DNA from: Strongylocentrotus droebachiensis
Lineage: Eukaryota > Echinodermata > Echinoidea > Camarodonta > Strongylocentrotidae
NCBI GenBank assembly: GCA_035222895.1
Contig: JAVYIG010000403.1
Coordinates: forward strand, 186,001 to 250,000
Reading direction: 5' to 3'
Length of the DNA stretch: 64,000 nt
Below, piece by piece: positions 22,856 to 33,886 of this stretch; positions within the stretch are counted from its first letter, which is position 1, and the number at the start of each line of letters is the position of its first letter. Position numbers and translations under genes: made by a program. The notes below the pieces were generated by a model. The model did no database searches and had not been told where the DNA came from. It saw only the letters and a list, made by a program, of their open reading frames with translations.

Positions 22856-22859
22856 TTTT

Positions 22860-23750
22860 TATCGCTTCATCAACACTAAATCATTTTGATTACAGGAAAT
22901 TACGTGCTTGACTTCGAAAAAACACTCCTTTTTTCTTTTAATGGATTTAAAAGTGACTTTAGTGACTAAAGATGGATTGCCTTCTATATCTGTCAGGTTT
23001 GAGCGAGGACAATAATCTGCTTTAAATAGTGGTTAGCTTTCGCTACGGGTCTTATAAAAGCTGACAAATGCATGTCGGAATGAAGAAACTCAATTACAAT
23101 GATTCGTCCTATTACCAACGCCCTTTTTTGCATGTACGTATTTGTAAGTAACCATTCGAATGATTCCTTTGATGTAAGTAGATTCAAACGCCCGCCACAT
23201 CGTGTACAGCATGATAATACACGTGAGATTTGACGGAAGAGATTGGCAGATTGAGAAAGGTATCAATAATGATTTCGGCTTCTGGAGTCCACGTTTTTAA
23301 CGATGTGCTCTAACCAATCAAAACAAAACTACTTTATCTGAATTAAGAATACTAAAAAAATTCTTAGATGATAAAAGATATAGCCTTCCTAAGATATACG
23401 TAAGATAATCTATTTGTCTAAAATCCCGAAATAACCATAAATGCGTAAGAACGTTGTCATTGATCGTTAACAACTTATTTAGAGACCGTTTGAATTGAGA
23501 TTAATCAATATTTCAAGAGATATAGGCCTACTGATACTTTTTCATTTTTAATATTCATTTTTCGCCTTTCATTTCATACCCCTCTTCTCTATCCAATAAG
23601 TAACAGGACATAAGTTATAAACAAGCACTATTTTTCGTGACATATTTTTTAACAATTATCTTTCTAAAAAAAACGCAACCTCTTGTATCGATTTTCATAC
23701 ATTCAATCAGAACCATGCTCAATCACTATGAATTGTATTTTGTTCTGTTA
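22860..23750 (-). repeat. Module X, inverted copy C
   Basis: Nearly identical to unit A from about 23140 onward, which points to recent duplication or conversion. Carries the cassette at 23209-23309. Confidence 0.8.
23209..23309 (+). repeat. Type I box cassette, copy 6
   Basis: Box 1 23209-23227, 62-bp core, box 2 23290-23309, then ACCAATCAAAACA. Confidence 0.8.
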
Positions 23751-24046
23751 AATATTCCCTGCGTATGGTGTGTAGTTTGTCTGGACTCGATAAGCATCAC
23801 GACAGTTTCATAATTGCTCTAAATCGTTGTTACGTCTCAGCGAATCGAGACAAAGGTAAAACAAAATCTGTGACACCTGTGCAAGTCCCTTCTGCTTGGA
23901 GAGAGGTATATCTGACAAAGCAATGTATTAGATTAAAACTGCTTTAGTGATCACTTTAATAGGAGGACCACCCTTCTATAAAGACCATATTATTGTCATG
24001 CCCTTATCAAATTATTAATCTGGTAATGAATTTATTACAAGGACAA
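23751..24046 (-). repeat. Module d, inverted copy C
   Basis: Near-identical to 16455-16750; uninterrupted. Confidence 0.75.
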
Positions 24047-24050
24047 TGAC

Positions 24051-24279
24051 ACGCGCTGGCTGTGTGGTAGAACAGTTGTCTCAAAACTGGGATGATCCGG
24101 CTTCGAAACCAAGTGGACGCGCTAGTGCCCCTTGGTAAGGCATTAGTAATCATTATCAAGTCCCTCGGAAAGGACATAAGCCGTCGCTCCCCTGGTGGTC
24201 TACTTACAAACAAACACATGCTTTCTTAGAAGTCAGCTAAAAAGACCACCAAACCAAACCAAAAAGTGCTTTGTGAAAC
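24051..24279 (+). mobile_element. tRNA-derived SINE in array unit C
   Basis: Practically the same sequence as 16755-16984; the 70-residue antisense frame across it is identical in both. The B-box-like GGCTTCGAAACC is near 24099. Confidence 0.8.
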
Positions 24280-24309
24280 TTTATTACAGAATTTGCGTGA
24301 TATGAGACA

Positions 24310-25021
24310 GTTTTTGAACAATTTGAACTCATGAATGAAAAATGGTCAGAACACATACTGTAGATATACCGATGGATCAAAGAGTAAGGAAGGAGAAACA
24401 AGTACAGCTGTGAATATTCCCAAAAATGAAGTACAAATTGCGAAAAGTATATCTTCAGTGTCAATATTCCGCGCTGAACAGATGACGATAATTTTAGCTT
24501 TCCAGTGGGTTCAAGAAAACTCACCTAGTAAAGCAATGATATTTTCAGACTACCTTAGTGTTTCGAAAAAGGCCTTCTAGCATTGAGTCTGAAATCGTTT
24601 ACACTTTAAGACAGATAAACAACAATGGCACAGGTGTATGTTGTGAGTATAGATACCATCTCACTGTGGTATTGTAGGCCGACAGCTTAGCCAAAACAGC
24701 AAAAACACACGTTCATGAAATTGTTCTTCCTTCCAGCTGTAAAGAGATGCTCTCTGAAATCCAAGAAAACTCGACGGGGCAATGGCAAAACCAATGGGAT
24801 AATTCCCAAAGAGGTCGATATTTGTACCATATTCAACCCAAAATTCAACCTACATTTGAGTCCAACTTGCATAGTAGAAGAGACGAAAGCATAATATTCC
24901 CCAACTGAAAGTCGGTAGTTACCTTTTGAACGAAACTCTTTTGAAAATAGGCAAACATCCAAATGGTCTTTGTTTATATTGTAGCAAAATAGAAAATGTA
25001 CAACATTTAGTTAGTGACTGT
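24310..25021 (+). pseudogene. Decayed LINE ORF2 C-terminus, part left of the BEL insertion
   Basis: The best preserved copy. RNase H begins YTDGSKSKEGETSTAV at about 24365, then SIFRAEQMTIILAFQW, IFSDYLSV and, after breaks, ADSLAKTA. Post-RNase H sequence GQWQNQWDNSQRGRYLY follows at about 24775. A terminal zinc-type motif, LCLYCSKIENVQHLVSDC (C-x2-C...H...C), ends exactly at the insertion point. Order and motifs are those of I/Jockey-group ORF2. Frameshifts and a 9-bp deletion around GNEKA make it non-functional. The frame resumes at 34328. Confidence 0.8.
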
Positions 25022-25462
25022 TGTTATAATGTCGATGGATCCCGACATCCATCATGAGTTTCAACGCCTGGGTCTACACATCGCTCCATACACTCTTGCA
25101 TCCATTTAATATAGCGCCATCTTCGTCTACGTTTTCATTCATAGTTCAATGTACATACCACACACATGTGACGTAAAATGACTGAGGTCTCGTGCACCGA
25201 AAGTTTGCATTATTTAAACGCCTTTATTTGCCACATCCGTGCCTCCAAATGAATTTGCACAGGTCCAACACATCCTTGATCTTGTGGTACAACACATTTC
25301 CATGGTAACAGTCTTCAAAACGTGATAAACAATGGTTGAACAGATAACTAGAGGTTGAAAACTAATATGCCTTTCCACTGGCCTCGAAACTCCGAAAACA
25401 CTTTCTCTGAACTTTCTCTGTCTCGCCGTAGATGGCGTAGTTCCCTAAAACTGCCATTAACA
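25022..25462 (-). repeat. BEL/Pao 3' LTR
   Basis: 441 bp, identical by eye to 33887-34327. On the minus strand an AATAAA polyadenylation signal lies at 25228-25223. The adjacent inner sequence (25463-25480) is purine-rich on the coding strand (AATTAAGGGGCCGGAATG), a plausible but interrupted polypurine tract. Confidence 0.95.
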
Positions 25463-27458
25463 TTCCGGCCCCTTAATTGTCTTCACTTTAAACAATACAA
25501 TTACTAATCCTTACTTCAACAACAAATGTATCAACTCTGAACATAAACCTGTAAGTCGTCTTACTACTATAAAGACACTTACTGTATGATGAATGTGATA
25601 CCATACATGTACCTTTAACTTTACTATGAGTAATGCATCTCTGCCTCAGGTGTCCTTCACACAAACAATGGTCATTATACATGTATTCCTTGCATAACAA
25701 ACAATTATTCCCAAAGTGATTATTCTCAAACCTTAAAATGCCAGCATGCATACTAGCCTGTATGTTTCTAAAAAATATCCTGCTTCATTAATCTAATAGC
25801 GAAACTCACACATGATCGAAAATCCATTGACCTGAATTCATGATAAACCACTACTCGCCAATAAATGCTTCTTGCGTTCCCTCAACAATTTACCATAATG
25901 TAGCCAACAAAATTTCAAGTCAAACTATAATGCGTAAGTAGCTGCATATTCATGCAACTATGCAAATTCTCATCTGTAAGTACACTTTTTTTGTTGTTTT
26001 GTTTTGTTTTTGGTATTTTTTTTTTTTTTTGCAAAAGAAATTAAACAAACACTAGTCAACTTACTTATTAACCTACCGGTATTCGTTACTAATGTAGATT
26101 TCCCCCTTAATACATTATGAATACAAGCTCTTCACTCAACAAACCAATGTTATACCTTGCCATTGGTAATTATAAAAAAAACAAACAAAAAACATTTAAC
26201 TGTGTCTCAGAACAAAAAACTGATTTCTTTAAAATTGCATTCCAGTCAAATTATCAAACATTCATTAACCATGCAATATCTTCACATCAATAAAGTACAA
26301 GTCTTGAAATTATCATAACTTCAGTTTACTCCCTAACTATTAGATACATTAACCAATTATACCATTGTATATCAGTTTTTAACCTAAAGTTAAAATCAAT
26401 AATACCTTACAACAAAGCCATTCAAAACCATGAGCCTTTGATATAATAAACATAATACATAAACTCCCATGGCTATAATAATGTGTTCTGATCCCAGTGT
26501 TTGCTTAAACAGGGATTGACGGTACTTTCGTCATATATTCTCAACTCTTTCTATGTTCACATGGTACTGTGTAAACAAACAACTATGATGTATTGTTACC
26601 AAACATTATGCTGAGTAAACTATGACTTTAAACAAACTCATCATTTAAGAAATCTTTGTTATTAAAGTTGGTACAATTATTAATTGATATACAATCTGTC
26701 TTACAAATGTTAGAAAACATATACACCTGTATGACAATGTCTTGTTGTCAGGTATTCAACAAATGTAACAATGTAACAATAATTCACATCACCAAATTGT
26801 ATGTGCACTTCTTTCTAGTGATTACTCTAATGGTCTTTTTATCCCAACAAATTCACAAAACAAGTTCAACTTTATCCAGCTTTGGTGTGACATGGAATCC
26901 AACCTACGTACAAACACAGCTACATTGTACATGTATTACAACCTGTAAGTAACACTAATTTGAATTGAACAAGTCAGCCATTGTTCCTGCACAAAATGCA
27001 TATCTACCTTTGGAAATCAAAAACTTTCTCCAAACTGATAATTCCAAATCTGAATTATATGAAATCGAGGTGGCTGATCAAAAAACAAATAGTGTCACTG
27101 CACCACTTGTGCTTTAATACCTGCCAAAATACAAAACATAATTTTGCAATTTTATCAAACGTTAAAAACATTGTTTAGCATGACAAAACATAAAAAATAA
27201 AAAACTTATTCAATTTCACAAAATTTTAAATACTCATTCAATGTAAACATTTTATATAATGTCCTCCTGTCTTGTTGCTATTCTCTGAAAGTCTGAAAGT
27301 TTATGGAACATGGACATCACAAATTGTTCTTCATATGTCTTGTTTTTGTTCGAAGTTTGCAGTTAGTGAGATTCTTCTGAAATTACTTTATCAGCTGATC
27401 ATTTATCACGCTTCAAACACTTGAATCTGCATCCAACTTGTTTATCTGATGGAGTAGA
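25463..27458 (-). other. Long non-coding 3' region of the BEL element
   Basis: About 2 kb of AT-rich sequence between the tandem repeats and the 3' LTR, inside the element. No frame longer than about 100 residues on either strand, no signal peptide plus membrane pattern and no env-like protein. It includes a poly-T run at 26014-26032. Whether it is regulatory, decayed or captured cannot be told here. Confidence 0.7.
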
Positions 27459-27915
27459 TTATTCTCCATCACAGAAGAAACTCGACTCGCGATTTATGAA
27501 TTGCTTTCAACACACGGTGCTTTAATGTTGCTGGAAATGCTCTTGATCCAAAATAAATTGACGTTGATCACAAAATAATTTTCATTGGCGGCGCTTGGCT
27601 CGCACCAATTTCACAAATGTATTTTATCACAATCCAAATTATTCTCCGTCACGGAAGGAACTCGACTCGCGATTTATGAATTGCTTTTAACACTCGGTGC
27701 TTCATAGTTGCTGAAAATGCTCTTGATCCAAATAAATTCACGTTGATCACAGAATAATTTTCATTGGCGGCGCTTGGCTCGCACCATTTCACAAAGTATT
27801 ATATCACATTCCACATGGCGGTTGCAAAAGTCGACGTTGATGACAAAATAAATTTCATTGGCGGCGCTTGGCTCGCACCAATTTCACAAAGGTACTTTAT
27901 CACATTCCACATGGC
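27459..27915 (-). repeat. Tandem repeat of about 180 bp downstream of gag-pol
   Basis: Two full units (about 27459-27640 and 27641-27822) and a partial third (to about 27915). They share CTCGACTCGCGATTTATGAA, CATTGGCGGCGCTTGGCTCG and TTTCACAAA, and differ by small indels. The array ends about 85 bp before the gag-pol stop on the coding strand's 3' side. Confidence 0.85.
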
Positions 27916-27998
27916 GGTAGCAAGGCTCCAATTTTTTTTGATCCAAATTAAATTCACAGTGATCCAAACTTCACCAAAAAAAAGATACATGTTGAGCA

Positions 27999-30900
27999 CT
28001 ATTCTGCTTCCAGGAGCGAACACAGCTTTATCACTGGCCTCGTGAGTGTTGTGGATTTTGTCTTTATCCTTGCACTGCGAACTAGACCATCTTTACCCGG
28101 ATATACTTCCTCCACTCGTCCCATCTGCCAGGAACATCTAGGCGCGTCCTTATCAGCAATCAAGACGACGTCTCCCACTTGTAGACTGCGATTTGGTTGG
28201 GCCCACTTCTGCCGTTGCTGCAAGGTAGGAAGGTACTCACGCACCCATCTCCGCCAGAAGGTATCTGCTAGTAACTGCATCTGCCGCCATCTTTTCTTAG
28301 AGTATACATCCTTCTCTGAGAAGCGCCCTGGGGGTGGACTTGTAGTCATCTTGGCCTGTAGTAGATGATTAGGTGTAATGACATCCAGGTCATTGGGGTC
28401 ATTTGAAGCTCTGGTTAGGGGCCGACTGTTTATAACTGCCTCTATCTCACACATTAAAGTGTGAAGCTGTTCATCACTCTGGGCAGTTTTCAAGTACTGC
28501 TCATGTAGTATGGCATGAAGGATTTTTCTGATAGTTCTTATTTGTCGTTCCCATACTCCTCCAAAATGTGATGCAGCAGGTGGATTGAAATTCCACTGAA
28601 TTCCACGATTACAGCAAAAGTTCATGATCTGCTCCTGACTCCATTCCTGTAGAGCCTGCTTCAATGCACTACAGGCACCCACCAAATTTGTGCCATTGTC
28701 TGAATACATTGTCTTGACAGAACCTCTTCGACTAACAAATCGTCTTATGGCATCTATGGCAGAACTGGTGTCCAAGCTGCTTGCCACTTCTATGTGTATC
28801 GCTCGGCTGGTCATACAGGTGAACACAACACCATAACGTTTCTGCATGCTTCGACCACGCCTCGTCTCGAAAGGTCCGAAATAGTCCATGCCTGTATATG
28901 TGAAGGGTGGTTCACATGCTGCAACCCTAGGCCTTGGAAGATCTGCCATCTTTTGTGTGTTTGTTTTGGCTTGGTACCTTCTGCATGTAACACATTTTCT
29001 GATGATTGTCTTTGTCAGCACACCTGCTCCAATTATCCAATACTTCTGAAGAAGTTCTGCTAGCACATGGTTTTGACCTTGATGTGCTACACTTTGATGA
29101 ACATGTCTTACTATCAAGGTAGACACATGGTGCTTTTTGGGCAAGATCACCTGATGTTTTGCATTTCCATCAATCTCGGCATTCCTTAGTCGTCCGCCAA
29201 CTCTCAGTACTTTGTCATGCAGTTCTGGATCTAGCTTTATGATGCTGCTGCCCTTGCGTATGTCCTTTCCTGACTGTTGATTTCCTTTCTGATTTAAGGC
29301 TTCTATTTCTTCCTGGAAGGACTCAAATTGCACCCACCGGACAATAGCCAGTTCTGCACCATTCACTTCTGCTACTGTAAGGGTGCCAGTACACACTTTA
29401 TCTGAGGACAACTTGGCCCTTTCCTTCAGCTTTTCTTTGAGCCTTAGCCACCAAGCAACTGCCCTTCGTAATCTTGTCCAATCTGAGTAGTGTGATATCA
29501 ACTTGTTCACGGCGCACTCTTCTCCTCCAGTCTTTGTTGAACCCATCATACAGTTCTTCTTGATTTCAAGTGGTGCGTTTACATCATCTGTGACTTCATC
29601 ATTTGTCTTGGGCCAATCTTCTTCCGAGTGCAAAAGAAACTCTGGGCCGTTCTTCCAATCTTCTCTTAGCAAGAATTCTTGCACCTTCATCCCTCTCGAA
29701 CTAACATCAGCTGGATTGAGGCTGGTGTTCACATAGCGCCATTGGTCAGGAATGGACCCGTCATGAATAACTGCTAACCTGTTGGCTACAAATGTTTGAA
29801 ACCTTGCTGTTTCATTCTGGATGTAGCGCAGAACAGTCATACTATCTGTCCAGTAGTATGTTTCCTTCACCTGTATTGTCAGTTCCCTTTTGAGCATTTG
29901 GTTAACTCGCACGGCAACACATGCAGCTGTCAACTCCATTCTAGGGATGGAGACTTGTTTGATTGGTGCCACTCTTGCTTTACTCATGACGAAGGAAACC
30001 GTTGTCTCTCTCTTATTGTTGACAAGTCTAAGGTAGGAGACCGTCCCATAGCCAACCTCACTGGCATCAGCGAAGTGATGTAAGGAGACCTCTGCCTGCT
30101 CATATCCTGATGGTCTAAGGCATCTATCCATCTTGAACTCTGACAGCCTTGGAAGATCTGCCAACCATTCCTTCCATAGTTCAGCTTCTGCTCTGGGGAT
30201 TTCCTCGTCCCAGCCAATTCCCTTTCTGCACAGATTTTGAAGAAGAGCCTTGGCTACTAGGATGCCTGGGGCTACAAATCCAAGGGGGTCATAAACTGAA
30301 CTCAGACTCGATAGCATTCCTCTTTTCGACAAAGGACGTGGCTTGGTTTGAATGTTGACACTGAATGAGTCCGATTCCGCACACCAGATAATTCCAAGTG
30401 CCCTTTCTTGTGGTAATTTTTCCTTGTCGAATATCAGCTCTTGGACTCCACTTGCCCGTTCCTCCTTGGGGATGGCCTCTATGACTTTTCTGTCGTTGCT
30501 GATCCATTTAGTGAGGTGAAATCCTCCTTTTCTACAGGCTTCCTGCAGATCTTCGGAGAGTTCTGTGGCCTTCTTTGCTGTAGAAGTTGAGTAGAGGCAG
30601 TCATCAACATAGAAGTTGTGCTTGATGATCTTTGCAACATCTTCTTTCTGGCCATCTGCAGTGCGCTTCAATGCATAGTTGGCACATGCAGGTGATGATG
30701 TTGCCCCAAAGACATGCACAGTCATTCGATGCTCCTCAATTGGTCTTTGGATGTCTCCTTCAGGCCACCACAGAAATCGCAGGAGATCCCTATCATCCTT
30801 GGGGATTCGAACCTGAGAGAACATGGCTTCTATGTCCGCCATTACAGCCACCTTGTCCTGCCGAAACCTGATAAGAACACCAACGAGGCTATTTGTCAGA

Positions 30901-33749
30901 TCCGGCCCCTGTAAGAGTTCTGTATTCAGTGACCGGCCTTTGTACGATGCTGCGCAGTCATACACGACTCTCAACTTCCGTTTCTGTGGGTGGAAGACGC
31001 CATGATGTGGAACGTACCACACTCTTCCATCATCTCTCTGAATCTCGTCTTCCGGGACCTTCTCTGCGAATTTTCTGTCCATAACCTTTCCCATGAATTT
31101 CATGTACTCTTCACGGAAGGGTGGCTGTCTTTCAAATTTCCTTCGCAGGTGTTGTAGACGTTGCTCAGCTTGTGGCTTGTTTGTTGGTAAAGAGACATTC
31201 TTGTTCTTGAGTGGCATGGCAATCTCGAAGTGTCCATCAACATGCTGTAGTGAACCTTCCACAATGTTCAAGAACCGTTGGTCCTGTATTGATCGTTCAG
31301 GAGTATCCTCAATTAACCGCTCACTGAAGTCCCGGTTGAACATGCTGATCATCTGTTCATTTAGGTCAGTTTTCACCGAAATCCGGTGAGATGAAATCCG
31401 TTGGGGTCGATTGGCTCTCTTTGCACCACACACTGCCCATCCTAGTACCGTCCTGAAAGCAAACGGGCCACCATCTCGACTGTTAATCACTTCTAAGGGC
31501 TCTGCAGCTTCAGGAATGTTGTTCCCTATCAACAGGCCCACTTCTGCATCGAGTTCTGGAAGTTGAATCCCACGAAGATACGAGTACTTATTCAATTCTG
31601 CGGATGATGGCACCTCTGTTTTGCTGATTGGAATGGCCTGCACATATGCTTCGTCAATGTTGATGCTTGTTTTTTCTTCCAAGTCTAGTACCTCTAAGTC
31701 ACTGATAACCTCACAATTGGTAAGCCTATCCTCCGTCAGGGTTTGAAGCTGAATCCTCCCTTTCCTGCCAGTAAGCTGCAAGCTCTCCTTGACTTCTTGT
31801 GTGCAGAACACTGCATTACTCCCATTGTCGAGAAAGGCATTGGTTCTTATTTTTCTACCAGTAGTTCTGGATCGTAGAGTTACTGGAATGATGATAGGGA
31901 GTGTGTTCGATCCTTCCTCCATGCTGGTCAAGCTTCGTTTAACCCTTTCGGTTGAGATGGATTCATCTGCTACTGCCGAGGCTTCCTCTTCGTGTGGCAC
32001 TTGATTACTAGTAGCTTGCTCTTGTGGTGGCTCTTGGTTGGTGGGCGCCCGTTGGTATTGTTGGTATTGCTTGTGCAAAATCGTAGGGTGCGACGAATTG
32101 CACACAGCACATTCCAGCCTGTTTTTGCAATCCCTTGCAAAATGCGAAGACTTCTTCAGGCATGAGTAACAAAGTCCCTGGGACTTGCAAAATTGCAGAC
32201 GTTCTCCGTATGATTTGCCTCCAAGTCTCTTACAGCTGTCTAGCATGTGGGTTGATGTCTTGCAGTAAAGACAGTACTGTTCTGGTTTGACTGACACGTT
32301 GTCTGGCTGGTTTACATTTGCAGAAAAGCCACGCCTTTCATTTCTTGGCTTTGCATTCGTAGGGCTGGGTTCTGCCTTCCTTTGTGGCCCTTTAATATTC
32401 CCGTATACAGGATTTGAGAGCACTCGAGCCTCCTTGGACACAAAGGATACTGCATCGGCAAACTGAATGGACAGGCCCCTTTCCTCTTGTATGTAGTCTG
32501 CCCTTTGACGCCACTTCTCCCGTAGGCGGTATGGCAACTTGGACACCACCATCCGGATATTGTGGGAATGATTGATCTCATGGCATTGTCCTAGATCTTT
32601 TGCTGTGTTGAGCAACTCTGTCAGGCACAAAGAAAAACTGGTCAGTTTTTCTACCTCATCAGCCTTTATTTCCGGCCAGTCCTCTACCTTTCCTATAATG
32701 GCGTCTGTGATGCGATATTTATTTCCAAAGGCCTTTTCCAACATTTCTCTTGCCTTTGCGTATGCTGCCTCAACATTCACATTGCACATGCAGCTGCGCA
32801 CCATGGTGTTTGCCTCACCTCTTGTGTATTGTTCGAGGTAGTAAAGCCTGTCTTTGGGATTGTTAGTCTTTTCTTCGACGCTATGTTGGAAGGCTCTCAG
32901 GAAGGCATTGTACTCCAGCGGATTACCATGAAATGGAGTAAGTGTTCTTTGTGGTAGGGAAGATCTCATGTGACACTCTACCAGCACCTTTGTCAGATCA
33001 TTCTGCTGCCTCACTACCTCATTCTGCTGCATTAAGTAGGCAGTGAGATCAAATTTCTTCGTTGGAGTGTCTGGCGGAATGGCTGTACTTGTTTGATAAT
33101 TCTCTACACTTGGTCTTCCATGTGTTTCTGCACGTCCTGGTGTAGCTGGAATATCACATTTAACCTTGTATTCTGGGCGAAGATCTTCTACAACCTGCCT
33201 TTGCTGACTTTCCGCCTCTATATTTTCAATGGCTGCAAGTCTGGCGTTTGTTGCAGCTATCTCAGTCTGTAGCTCAAGCTGCTCCCTCCTTCTCTGGATG
33301 AGCTGCATTTCATTGTCCAAATCATGTTTCATCTGTAAGGCTTCAGCCTTTATTCTTAGTTCTGCTTGCCTCGCAGCAGCTTCAATCCTAGCCTGTGACG
33401 CAGAACTTCTGGTACTACTCGCATTGCTGGTGACAGACTGAGCACGTGAATCCCTCCTTCTTGGTAAGAAGCTTGCAGTTGCCGGTCCAATATTTGACAC
33501 ACTGTCACTAGATTTCACGTCATCGTACCTTGTTGTTGTTTCATACTCAGATTGTATCCATATCATGTCTGATGCCTGACTTTCTTCATGTGGAGTTGAT
33601 CTTGTTTCTCCAGATATGCCAGTATGTGTAATTACATGCACAGTTTGGTCTGGTTTTTCGTTCTGATTACTAGTACGGGCTTGGGCTGATGACAGCCATG
33701 CCAAATCATCATTGCTTTCCGCCATTGTAAGCTCATAATCTGCAAACAT
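27999..33749 (-). CDS. BEL/Pao Gag-Pol polyprotein, intact, 1,916 residues
   Basis: Encodes the structural and enzymatic polyprotein for copying the element's RNA and integrating it. Domains: a Lys/Glu/Gln-rich coiled coil (118-190); Gag region of DUF1759 type (about 268-420); zinc knuckles C493-C496-H501-C506, C527-C530-H536-C541 and a C547/C550 motif; aspartic protease of DUF1758 type with D641-NGS; reverse transcriptase (about 905-1110) with D972 and YVDD at 1047-1050; RNase H with D1228, E1272, D1302, D1348; integrase zinc domain (H1551, H1556, C1586, C1589); integrase core D1622, D1684, E1734; and a C-terminal DUF5641-type domain (about 1820-1912). All catalytic residues are present and there is no stop or frameshift. 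Methionine 9 (ACAATGG context) fits a start better than the first ATG. No env follows. Confidence 0.97.
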   Translation of the reverse strand: MFADYELTMAESNDDLAWLSSAQARTSNQNEKPDQTVHVITHTGISGETRSTPHEESQASDMIWIQSEYETTTRYDDVKSSDSVSNIGPATASFLPRRRDSRAQSVTSNASSTRSSASQARIEAAARQAELRIKAEALQMKHDLDNEMQLIQRRREQLELQTEIAATNARLAAIENIEAESQQRQVVEDLRPEYKVKCDIPATPGRAETHGRPSVENYQTSTAIPPDTPTKKFDLTAYLMQQNEVVRQQNDLTKVLVECHMRSSLPQRTLTPFHGNPLEYNAFLRAFQHSVEEKTNNPKDRLYYLEQYTRGEANTMVRSCMCNVNVEAAYAKAREMLEKAFGNKYRITDAIIGKVEDWPEIKADEVEKLTSFSLCLTELLNTAKDLGQCHEINHSHNIRMVVSKLPYRLREKWRQRADYIQEERGLSIQFADAVSFVSKEARVLSNPVYGNIKGPQRKAEPSPTNAKPRNERRGFSANVNQPDNVSVKPEQYCLYCKTSTHMLDSCKRLGGKSYGERLQFCKSQGLCYSCLKKSSHFARDCKNRLECAVCNSSHPTILHKQYQQYQRAPTNQEPPQEQATSNQVPHEEEASAVADESISTERVKRSLTSMEEGSNTLPIIIPVTLRSRTTGRKIRTNAFLDNGSNAVFCTQEVKESLQLTGRKGRIQLQTLTEDRLTNCEVISDLEVLDLEEKTSINIDEAYVQAIPISKTEVPSSAELNKYSYLRGIQLPELDAEVGLLIGNNIPEAAEPLEVINSRDGGPFAFRTVLGWAVCGAKRANRPQRISSHRISVKTDLNEQMISMFNRDFSERLIEDTPERSIQDQRFLNIVEGSLQHVDGHFEIAMPLKNKNVSLPTNKPQAEQRLQHLRRKFERQPPFREEYMKFMGKVMDRKFAEKVPEDEIQRDDGRVWYVPHHGVFHPQKRKLRVVYDCAASYKGRSLNTELLQGPDLTNSLVGVLIRFRQDKVAVMADIEAMFSQVRIPKDDRDLLRFLWWPEGDIQRPIEEHRMTVHVFGATSSPACANYALKRTADGQKEDVAKIIKHNFYVDDCLYSTSTAKKATELSEDLQEACRKGGFHLTKWISNDRKVIEAIPKEERASGVQELIFDKEKLPQERALGIIWCAESDSFSVNIQTKPRPLSKRGMLSSLSSVYDPLGFVAPGILVAKALLQNLCRKGIGWDEEIPRAEAELWKEWLADLPRLSEFKMDRCLRPSGYEQAEVSLHHFADASEVGYGTVSYLRLVNNKRETTVSFVMSKARVAPIKQVSIPRMELTAACVAVRVNQMLKRELTIQVKETYYWTDSMTVLRYIQNETARFQTFVANRLAVIHDGSIPDQWRYVNTSLNPADVSSRGMKVQEFLLREDWKNGPEFLLHSEEDWPKTNDEVTDDVNAPLEIKKNCMMGSTKTGGEECAVNKLISHYSDWTRLRRAVAWWLRLKEKLKERAKLSSDKVCTGTLTVAEVNGAELAIVRWVQFESFQEEIEALNQKGNQQSGKDIRKGSSIIKLDPELHDKVLRVGGRLRNAEIDGNAKHQVILPKKHHVSTLIVRHVHQSVAHQGQNHVLAELLQKYWIIGAGVLTKTIIRKCVTCRRYQAKTNTQKMADLPRPRVAACEPPFTYTGMDYFGPFETRRGRSMQKRYGVVFTCMTSRAIHIEVASSLDTSSAIDAIRRFVSRRGSVKTMYSDNGTNLVGACSALKQALQEWSQEQIMNFCCNRGIQWNFNPPAASHFGGVWERQIRTIRKILHAILHEQYLKTAQSDEQLHTLMCEIEAVINSRPLTRASNDPNDLDVITPNHLLQAKMTTSPPPGRFSEKDVYSKKRWRQMQLLADTFWRRWVREYLPTLQQRQKWAQPNRSLQVGDVVLIADKDAPRCSWQMGRVEEVYPGKDGLVRSARIKTKSTTLTRPVIKLCSLLEAE

Positions 33750-33886
33750 TGCTCCAATGAAATCATAAACCAGCTACCATTTGTACTTCAAGTCATAAGT
33801 TCCACAAAACTGGGCTTCAATTTATCTTTCAATATAGTCTTAACAGTACTTCATAAGTTCATTTTCAAGTTCTGCTAGTTTTCAAC
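33750..33886 (-). other. BEL leader between 5' LTR and gag-pol
   Basis: 137 bp. Read on the minus strand it starts GTTGAAAACTAGCAGAAC directly after the LTR. There is no TGG at the junction, so no standard tRNA primer-binding site is obvious; the first TGG is about 80 bases in. Confidence 0.7.

Noticed and set aside
16755-24279. tRNA genes at the SINE heads
   Set aside because: A- and B-box-like words are present but the acceptor stem and cloverleaf are not; the sequence continues into a SINE body.
25463-27998. A possible env gene in the BEL element
   Set aside because: No frame above about 100 residues on the coding strand, and no signal peptide, membrane anchor or cleavage motif.
27999-33749. 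Many plus-strand frames of 60-110 codons and minus-strand frames in other phases
   Set aside because: All overlap the single intact gag-pol frame and have no recognisable content.
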